Of a stretch of 64,000 nucleotides of DNA, positions 57,579 through 64,000 are shown piece by piece. Position 1 is the stretch's first letter. Each line of letters begins with the position of its first letter. A program made the position numbers and the translations under genes. The notes below the pieces were generated by a model, which ran no database searches, was not told the DNA's origin, and worked only from the letters and a program-made list of their open reading frames with translations. This DNA comes from Ophiocordyceps camponoti-saundersi (nom. inval.) (taxonomy: Eukaryota; Ascomycota; Sordariomycetes; Hypocreales; Ophiocordycipitaceae): NCBI GenBank assembly GCA_003339415.1, contig PDHQ01000035.1, positions 68,249-132,248 of the forward strand. The letters run 5' to 3'.

Positions 57579-58545
57579 ATGGAAGAAGCCGTACTGGAAA
57601 AAACGTCAAATAGCAGCGGCGAAGGACAGTCCACCGCCGAGAACCTACGAGAACGAGGATAAGACGAGCGAAAGAAGAACGACTACGAAAACGACGACTG
57701 ATACCACCGCGTCAAAGACTACTCATAAATATCGGCGGGACGATGACGTGGGCGCAGGCTCGTCGACTTCGGCTGGTTTTGATTCCCCCACCGTCGGAGC
57801 GTCGACGAAGAAATGGTGGTCTCACCCTCCTGAGGATCCGTGCGACACGACGCAGCTTGTAGCGCACTGGGATCACGTAGATGGCTACTACCGCGAAAAA
57901 CTGCAGTTGCTGGGTGTTGGTGGTGATGGTGGAGCGGGGAGTGTTGGGGGAGGGGGGGGAGCAGCGGCCGGAGCAGCTGGAGGAGGAGGGGGAGGGGGAA
58001 GCTATTTCGACGTCGACGACATCGCCAATTTACCCGTCAAGGTTGACGTCGTGCCGGACGAGACAAATCCAACATCATCGTCGGAAAAGCCAGAGGCCAA
58101 GAAAGCCAAGACACGTCTGCTTCGTGATCTGGCACACGTGGTCCCCAAAGGAAAGACGGCCTTCGTCCTACTCGTCCACGACGAACAGCACGTCGAGCCC
58201 GTACAGCTCGCCGTCCAAAACTCGCACTTCAACCAGACGCCGACGAGAAGCGAAGAGGACGTTCGTCAGCTGACAGTCCGCTTCGAGCCGGAACGTCTGG
58301 ACGCCCCGCTCATACGCGTCAAAGCCCTGTATCAGCGCTGGATACAAGACGTGCGCGTCGTACGCGCCAAGCAGGAGAAGCTCATCAAGGCCATGCATCG
58401 TCAAGGCGACATTCTCGAGGATAACTTCCGCAAGGCCAAGAACCTACTGCAGAAACTGCAGGAGAAGAAGATTAGTGGTCTCGTCCATGAGGAGAAGGTC
58501 TGGTCTTTGACGGCCAAGTTTAATCTGGAGTTGAAGTCATCATAG
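57579..58545 (+). CDS. Uncharacterised protein; 5' end unresolved
   Basis: A long open frame ends at 58545 but has no in-frame ATG in its N-terminal two thirds. A start at ATG 57579 (MEEA) spliced at 57591 to 57664 would enter the frame, but the donor GTACTG and the acceptor are weak; an upstream exon is the alternative. Visible: a Thr/Lys-rich N-terminus; KKWWSHPPEDPCDTTQLV followed by AHWDHVDGYYREKLQLLG; a Gly/Ala-rich low-complexity linker; a compact block LLRDLAHVVPKGKTAFVLLV; and a C-terminal basic helix (VRAKQEKLIKAMHRQGDI, then LEDNFRKAKNLLQKLQEKK) likely to form a coiled coil. The family is not recognised. It is convergent with the next gene across a CA repeat. Confidence 0.6.
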
Positions 58546-58575
58546 ACAGAATTTTTTTTGTTGTTGATTGTATCG

Positions 58576-58576
58576 A

Positions 58577-58617
<41 letters not shown>
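58576..58617 (+). repeat. (CA)n microsatellite
   Basis: A nearly pure CA dinucleotide run lies in the shared 3' region of two convergent genes. It is likely length-polymorphic. Confidence 0.9.
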
Positions 58618-58620
<3 letters not shown>

Positions 58621-58622
58621 AA

Positions 58623-59738
58623 TCAACTGGCCCCCGGCTGCTTCTCGGGATCATTGGTCTTCGGCGCTAGGATCGACAACAGCTTGCGCTCGAAACTCTC
58701 CACGTCCTTGGAGCTGTATGTTCCGGCCCGCAGGTGCCACGCACGTGCGATGCCGACCGGATCCGTAGCGAAGGCGGGCCTCTCGTATTTGCCCAGGATC
58801 GCGCGGTCCGTGATGGTCTTCCGGATGCTCTCCTCAGCCGACCACATGACAGGGGCATGCGACACGGCTGCCGCCACACCTTTCTCCGCCGCCACCGTCT
58901 CTTTTCCGGTCGTCGCGACAGCTTCTTGTTGTTGGCCTTGTTGGTTCTCCAAAGCGGCTTTGATGATCTTGCCCCCCTGGTTCCTCTTCTGATTCTTCCT
59001 CCAACGCACAATATTCGGCACGATAGCATCCCGATCCTTCAGATCGACAAAGTAGCGGATACCATCCGTCTTCATCCGCCTGGCGTGATTGTGCTTTCCC
59101 AGATTCTCATCGACGCCGACCGAGGTGCCCCCCGCCAGAGTGCAAAGGTTCTCCAACACCGTAGCACGTCTCCCCGCCGCCGATGACGGTTCAGACGGCA
59201 TGAAGAGGTCGAGGTCCGACTTCGAAAACGAAGGATTGTAGACGGTCGACTCGCCGAATCGGAGCTGAGTGTCCAGCACCCTCTCCTCGACCGTCAGCCC
59301 GTCCGAACCTATTTTATCCTCTTCCACTTCTTCGTCCTCGCCTTCGTCTTCCATAAGATTCTTCTTGCGCCAGCCCCGTCTGGCACGCGCCTGGCTGCCT
59401 GGCGTCACCGACACCTGAGCTCGTCCTCTGCCGCGCAAGCCGTCCAGTGACCGTATGCGGCCCTTGGGCAGGATTTTCACGTCGAGAACTTTACTCCTCG
59501 AATATATGCCTGCTGTTTCCGCCGGGAGAACTTGCGTTTGCTGCTCCTCTTGTGGTTTGAGCAACGACGTCATCTCTTCAACCGCCGCCTGTGATTTTTG
59601 CCGGATCGATGGCTTCTCATCACTCTCGGTCGAGAGCCACTGGCTGGTAGAGAAAAAAGTCCGCTGTTGCTGAATCATCAACCTTGTCGAAGCGTCTTTC
59701 AAGCGCAGCATCCGCCGCCTTGCGGTGATTCCACTCAT
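58623..59738 (-). CDS. Predicted mitochondrial protein of unknown function
   Basis: Intronless frame of 371 aa from the ATG at 59738. Residues 1 to about 35 (MSGITARRRMLRLKDASTRL, then QQQRTFFSTSQWL) form a typical presequence with a plausible RTFFS-type cleavage region, so matrix import is likely. The rest is highly charged. A basic stretch (GRGRAQVSVTPGSQARARRG) precedes an acidic run (EDEGEDEEVEEDK). Conserved-looking blocks follow: GIRYFVDLKDRDAIVPNIVRW and the C-terminal GKYERPAFATDPVGIARAWH then LRAGTYSSKDVESFERKLL. The charge pattern would suit an RNA- or ribosome-associated mitochondrial protein, but this is inference; the family is not recognised. Confidence 0.75.
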   Translation of the reverse strand: MSGITARRRMLRLKDASTRLMIQQQRTFFSTSQWLSTESDEKPSIRQKSQAAVEEMTSLLKPQEEQQTQVLPAETAGIYSRSKVLDVKILPKGRIRSLDGLRGRGRAQVSVTPGSQARARRGWRKKNLMEDEGEDEEVEEDKIGSDGLTVEERVLDTQLRFGESTVYNPSFSKSDLDLFMPSEPSSAAGRRATVLENLCTLAGGTSVGVDENLGKHNHARRMKTDGIRYFVDLKDRDAIVPNIVRWRKNQKRNQGGKIIKAALENQQGQQQEAVATTGKETVAAEKGVAAAVSHAPVMWSAEESIRKTITDRAILGKYERPAFATDPVGIARAWHLRAGTYSSKDVESFERKLLSILAPKTNDPEKQPGAS

Positions 59739-60674
59739 CGCCGTGCCTTGGTTGTTGTGCGAGCTGATCCAGAAAGAGAGAAAAGAAAGCTGAGCGAGCT
59801 CTCACTCGGGTCCATCAAAACGGGTGAATTCATGACTCAGCAAGCACCACGCTGGAGATTGGTGTGCAAATACAAACTGCTGTATGGATACAGACTACGA
59901 AGTACGGGGCACAGCCGTGAGGGATCAATGCCGTGTCTGTATCCCTAAAACTCCCCCTCTCCAGGTCGTGCCCCTATATTTCTCGCGAGAGCAGCATATT
60001 ACTACCTGCGACACCATTGTGCCATTCTGCGCTGTGACTCTCGTCATAATTACACAACAAAACATGTCTACTCCAAGACCTCAAGCCCGCCTGTCTCGAC
60101 GAGTTGCCTCCGTCCATGGACCTCTGCGAACCGCGATGCCAGTCCAAACGAGCCTTGTAACAGTAACGCTTTCCTCTCCTGAGACTCTCTCAGGCCGTAC
60201 CGACGCCCTTCTCCGGACGCCCATCATCGCTTCGCCTTACACAACACGCTGCCGTCGCACCATCGGGTCGGACAACGATGGGGATCGAGGCCTCCCCTCC
60301 CCTCATTCTAGCGCTGTCTTCGTCATATTCGTACGTAGAAGCCTCGCTGACTGGAGTCGAATCGCTCGTCCACGTTACGTATGGGCCTGAGCAGGTCTCA
60401 TCGCGGGCAATATGGTGGCTTCTTACGCTTCGCCCCCGTCTGTGCCGAACCGATTCCATGCCGTGTCGCGGTCCGCTCGCTCGCTCGCTCGGGACTTCGG
60501 TACACCACGAACCAGGTCGAGGTTCAACGAACGCTGCTTGACAACGTGGTCGTGTTGGTGATTGCGTCCCATCCCATCGTCCCCGAGAAGAAAAAAAAGC
60601 AGTGCGTACATTAACTCATCACACAAGAGTGGGTTTTTCGTCACTCCGTCGTTTACTTCGTCTCTCGCCGGGGA
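59739..60674. other. Intergenic between PPZ end and the mitochondrial-protein start
   Basis: A 168-codon plus-strand frame (59884-60390) and an 89-codon minus-strand frame (60190-60459) overlap here. Neither shows family resemblance or splice context, so neither is called. Confidence 0.45.
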
Positions 60675-62418
60675 CTAGACGCTTTGTGGCTGCACGCTTG
60701 CCGGCTGCGATATCTGGTCAGTCTGGACGGCGACAGGGACAAAAGGAGGTTGGCGCAGCTTACGGGGCTGTTGAGCATCTGCTGGCGTTTGTTGCGCCCC
60801 TTCTTGATGTGGCTCTTCAGAGCGCTGGAATCAAGCGGCTTCAACAATTCAAAACTGCACAGCAACTCCGAGGACACGCTCATGACGGCACCCCAGTTGT
60901 CGAATTCGCCACAGTACTTGGTAGGTCAGCATCGCCCGCTGCGTAGGGCGCTCAGGACCGACTTACGTTGGGGGCGCTGAAGACGGTGACTAGGACGCGA
61001 TCATGGAAGAATTCATAACCGTCCTCGACGACCATGTGTGCGCGGCAGATGAGATCGAAATCGTGTATAGTCAAAAAGTCGTTGATGACGCGCTTGCCGA
61101 AGCAGTAGCTGACTCCCCTCTCGTTGGCCTCCCAGTCCTGATCCATATCGGCTGGGTCGGACCAAAGCAGGTCGTTGAGCAGGCCGTAGTCGGGCACGTC
61201 GGTGGGACGAGCGATGTTTCGAATGTCGTCCATGTGGCTCAGGGCTGGCGACAGGCCGCCGTGGACGCAAAAGATCTTACCTGCGACGATGGCAGCGATG
61301 GGCAGCGTGTTGAAACAATCGATAAACGTCTTCCATATCTTGACGTTGCACCGCCGCTTGCACTCGTCATAGAAGCCGTAAACTCTCGTCACGTTGGCGC
61401 ACTCGTGGTTGCCGCGCAAGAGGAAAAAGTTTTCGGGAAACTTGAGCTTGTAGCAGAGGAGAAGTAGGATCGTCTCCAGTGACTGCTTGCCGCGGTCGAC
61501 GTAGTCTCCTAGGAAGAGGTAATTTGCCATCGGGGGAAAGCCGCACATCTCGAACATGCGTATCAGGTCCGTGTATTGACCGTGGACGTCGCCGACGATC
61601 TTGACGGGTGCATCCAGCTCCAATAGTGCTGGCTGAGAGAGTAGAACCTCGCGGGCTCGCTGGCAGATGGCAACGATTTCGGCGTTTTTGAGGCACACGC
61701 TCTTGGTGACCTTGCCGGCGTAGCCGGCGTCGAGCAGGCGCTTGATGAAGTCATCGAGATCGATATCCTTGATATCGGCCATAGCCACAGCCGTGTTGCC
61801 GTTGGCGTCGGCCTTGGGGGGCGAGTCCGTCGACGGACCCCTCTGAGCCGGGCTGGCGGCACTGTCTCGCTTCATGAGAATAGGCTGTCCTGGCGCTTGC
61901 ATATGCGCGTTGATACCGGCGTTGGCCGAGGGAGGCTGATCGGAGACTTGGTCGACCTCGCCCGAGGCTTGAGCGGCGCTCACGTCATGATTGCCACCGC
62001 GCAAGGCGCTGGCCGAGATAGGGGACGGAGGGGGCTGGTCTTCGAAGATGGCAAAGTTATCGTGGCTGAGGTCGGTCGAATTGTGCCTCGCAGGGGTCAG
62101 GTCGGTGCGGTTCAGGGGCGGCAAGTCACCGCGGCTAGTCCGCGACATGCTGGACCGGCCGCTCCTTCCGGACCGCACGGAGGCGGCATCGGCGGCCTTG
62201 TCGGCGGGAACATCGCTGTTGGGTATTACGGCTGAATTGCGGGGACTGTCCGTCTTGACACCGCCAGGGATTTTTGAGCGTAGCGAGCGAAAAGAGCGTG
62301 ACGACTCCCTCGTGTCAGACCTACTGAACGAGGGGTACGACTGGAAATGCCCCTCGCCAGCGGAGGCGGAACCCTTGGTCGAGGAACCACCTCCGTCCTT
62401 GGAGGCCTGGTTGCCCAT
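60675..62418 (-). CDS. Serine/threonine protein phosphatase PPZ (pzl-1 type)
   Basis: Exons 60967-62418, 60764-60916 and 60675-60704 give 544 aa. Both introns are phase 0; the last, with an ACTGACC branch site, adds only nine residues (PASVQPQSV). PPZ enzymes are PP1-related, fungus-specific phosphatases that govern salt tolerance, cation transport and cell integrity. The start MGNQASK fits N-myristoylation at Gly2. Residues 8-220 are a Ser/Arg-rich disordered arm typical of the family. The catalytic domain has GDVHGQ (276-281), GDYVDRG and RGNHE (335-339), plus VHGGLSP and [15 protein letters not shown] across the first splice. All metal-binding motifs look intact. Confidence 0.96.
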
Positions 62419-64000
62419 GGCGGAGTTGAAGCGTGTCTCAAATGCCGCGTGGGTGGGTGCAGGGGAGGGGTTGATGGAGGGGGAGGGGGAGACGGGGGAG
62501 AGGGGCGGCAGCTCTCGGCGCTTGTAGGACAGCCGACCGTTGCACGGTCTTGCGCCGGCGAGATTCTTCTTCCCCCTCGGGACTCCGGAGACGGAAACAA
62601 CGGCGAGAAGCGCGACCCGAGAGCGCTATGGGGGATGAAATAGGTGACCGAGAACGGAGGCAACTGAGGCGTCCGTGTTGTTTGTTTTGGGGGCGAGAGC
62701 CTCGCACGTCAGGAGGGAGAGAAGGCGGCGGCGATGACGTCGCAAAGCGTCGCGGGGCTGCGTCGAGGCGGTTTTTGGCTTGAGTGGCGGACGGGCTGTG
62801 AGCAAGGGAAGAGCGAGGCTGGAGAAGCACTGGCCAGAGTGATTAGTGTCGTTTGAAGCGCCTGAGAGCGAGGAGAGAAGGAGTAGGAGGGGAAAGAGAA
62901 GGACGAGAAGCACGAGAAGGACGAGAGGGACGAGTAGGAGACGGAGAAGCAACAGGAGGAGGGGAAGGCGAAGGAAGCAAATGGAGACGGGACGGTGGAC
63001 TCGGGAGGAGGGACTGTGGGGAGGGGCAGCAGACAGGTACATGGAAATGCGTGTACTGTGAGGTACCTTTGAGACTGGTGAGGACGGCGCAGAAGGCGAC
63101 GACGATTAGTCGACAAGTGAGCACGGCCAAAATCTATGGTGGATGGCTTGGTCGCAGCGGGATGAAGAAGCGGCGATTCGAATGACAGGAGGAGTTGGAA
63201 GGGGATAGGGAGGGGGCTTGTTGTTGGCTGCAGCTCGTTCGCACTATCGCACTCAACTCGCAAAGGCGACAGCGCTCGCCAATCAGAGGAGCGCCCTTTT
63301 GGGGTGGCAAAGGCCGAGCCGGACGCTTGCAGGAAGGGAGAGAGGGGGGGGGGGAAAGGTTAATTTTTCTTCCCCTTCGACGAGGATAATTCGAGCAGCA
63401 GAGTTGAGCGTCGGGAAGCGTCGACTCTCGTGGTAGAGCGGGAAAGGGACAGGAAAAGAGCGTCAGTAGATAGGATGGACGATGAACTCCCGACGAAGAA
63501 GACTTCAGAATGCCCCCCCCCTTGCGTGTGTGGCGGATGTGACGGTTCTCAGCAGGGTCCTCGGCAGGTTACAGCAGCACGGACAGAAAGGCCTAGCCTC
63601 GCCGTAGCCTTGGCGAAATCTGATTGGCGGAAAGTATCAGCTGCGGGGCTAAGAGATGTGCAGAAGGAAAAACACACTGTCATGGGAGCCGAGGTTTCCG
63701 CGCCCTTTGTACAGTGTGAGAGCCTCACTAAGGGTACGAGGAAATAGAAGCAAGGCACACAGGAGCAACATGCTAGCCCCGGGGGGGGGGCACGAGGCTG
63801 TGCGCGTCCGCAGTCAGTTGTATGTATGTATCATTGTATGTACACCGGGACCGGCAGCCTTTTCCACAACGTTTCTTTCTTTCTTTCTTTTCTATCTTTA
63901 GCAGCTGAGACAGAAGACGCATGCCTGCCACGAGACGAACGAGCAAGGCGGATGACCTCTGCTTCTTATTCTTATAGACCGTCCCGCCGTTGTCGCGCCG
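62419..64000. other. PPZ upstream region to window end
   Basis: No gene is recognised. The first 700 bp are GA/GGAG-rich on the plus strand and would fit a long PPZ 5' untranslated region and promoter. Long frames here are compositional (Arg/Gly- or Ser/Leu-rich). Confidence 0.45.

Noticed and set aside
59884..60390. 168-codon plus-strand frame
   Set aside because: No domain, weak start context and an overlapping minus-strand frame. Probably non-coding.
62709..63263. 184-codon minus-strand Ser/Leu/Pro-rich frame
   Set aside because: It is compositional sequence in the GA-rich PPZ upstream region, without motif or splice support.

Overview
The window is nuclear DNA of a filamentous ascomycete (Pezizomycotina, most likely Sordariomycetes). 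The evidence is: genes with short GT-AG introns (about 50-260 nt) and CTRAC-like branch sites; a fused three-activity HIS4 (Neurospora his-3 type); a pzl-1-type PPZ phosphatase with an MGNQ start; a long hybrid histidine kinase; an intron-containing tRNA; and two AT-rich transposon islands in which the copies differ by C-to-T/G-to-A changes in CpA/TpG context, the signature of repeat-induced point mutation (RIP). The species is not identified.

Layout. 0-5 kb: a membrane-anchored fibronectin-III/coiled-coil protein. 5.05-10.98 kb: one complete RIP-destroyed Ty1/copia element on the minus strand (150-bp LTRs, 5-bp target duplication). 11.4-13.7 kb: lipin-type phosphatidate phosphatase. 14.2-18.5 kb: HIS4 and TAF9, divergent, with a TGAGTCA (Gcn4/CPC1-type) site between them; the last HIS4 intron holds poly-G, a 10-N gap and an apparent duplicated contig end. 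18.8-20.5 kb: mitochondrial processing peptidase beta. 21.1-23.5 kb: a Tc1/mariner-like remnant carrying a nested small LTR element. 23.9-32.3 kb: IMP dehydrogenase, a PLAC8 protein, histone acetyltransferase NAA40/NatD, a tiny spliced mitochondrial bL36 gene and a Meu6-like PH-domain protein. 32.3-37.7 kb: gene-poor DNA packed with TCCGTA/TACGGA motifs and palindromes. 37.7-53.9 kb: an unrecognised CxxC protein, a hybrid histidine kinase, a four-TM protein, PIG-P, the DEAD-box helicase ROK1 and UDP-GlcNAc pyrophosphorylase. 55-62.4 kb: succinate semialdehyde dehydrogenase, tRNA-Val(UAC), two unrecognised proteins (one probably mitochondrial) and PPZ phosphatase.

These are mostly housekeeping genes and do not form a cluster. 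Shared themes are mitochondrial function (MPP-beta, bL36m, SSADH, one unknown), cell-surface precursors (UAP1, PIG-P), gene expression (TAF9, NAA40, ROK1) and signalling (histidine kinase, PPZ). Both transposon islands lie in the shared upstream space of divergent gene pairs. I found no convincing new multi-gene system. The most unusual items are the nested RIP island, the palindrome-rich gene desert, the HIS4 assembly artefact and several uncharacterised conserved-looking proteins. Exon boundaries were worked out by hand from splice consensus, frame and family resemblance.
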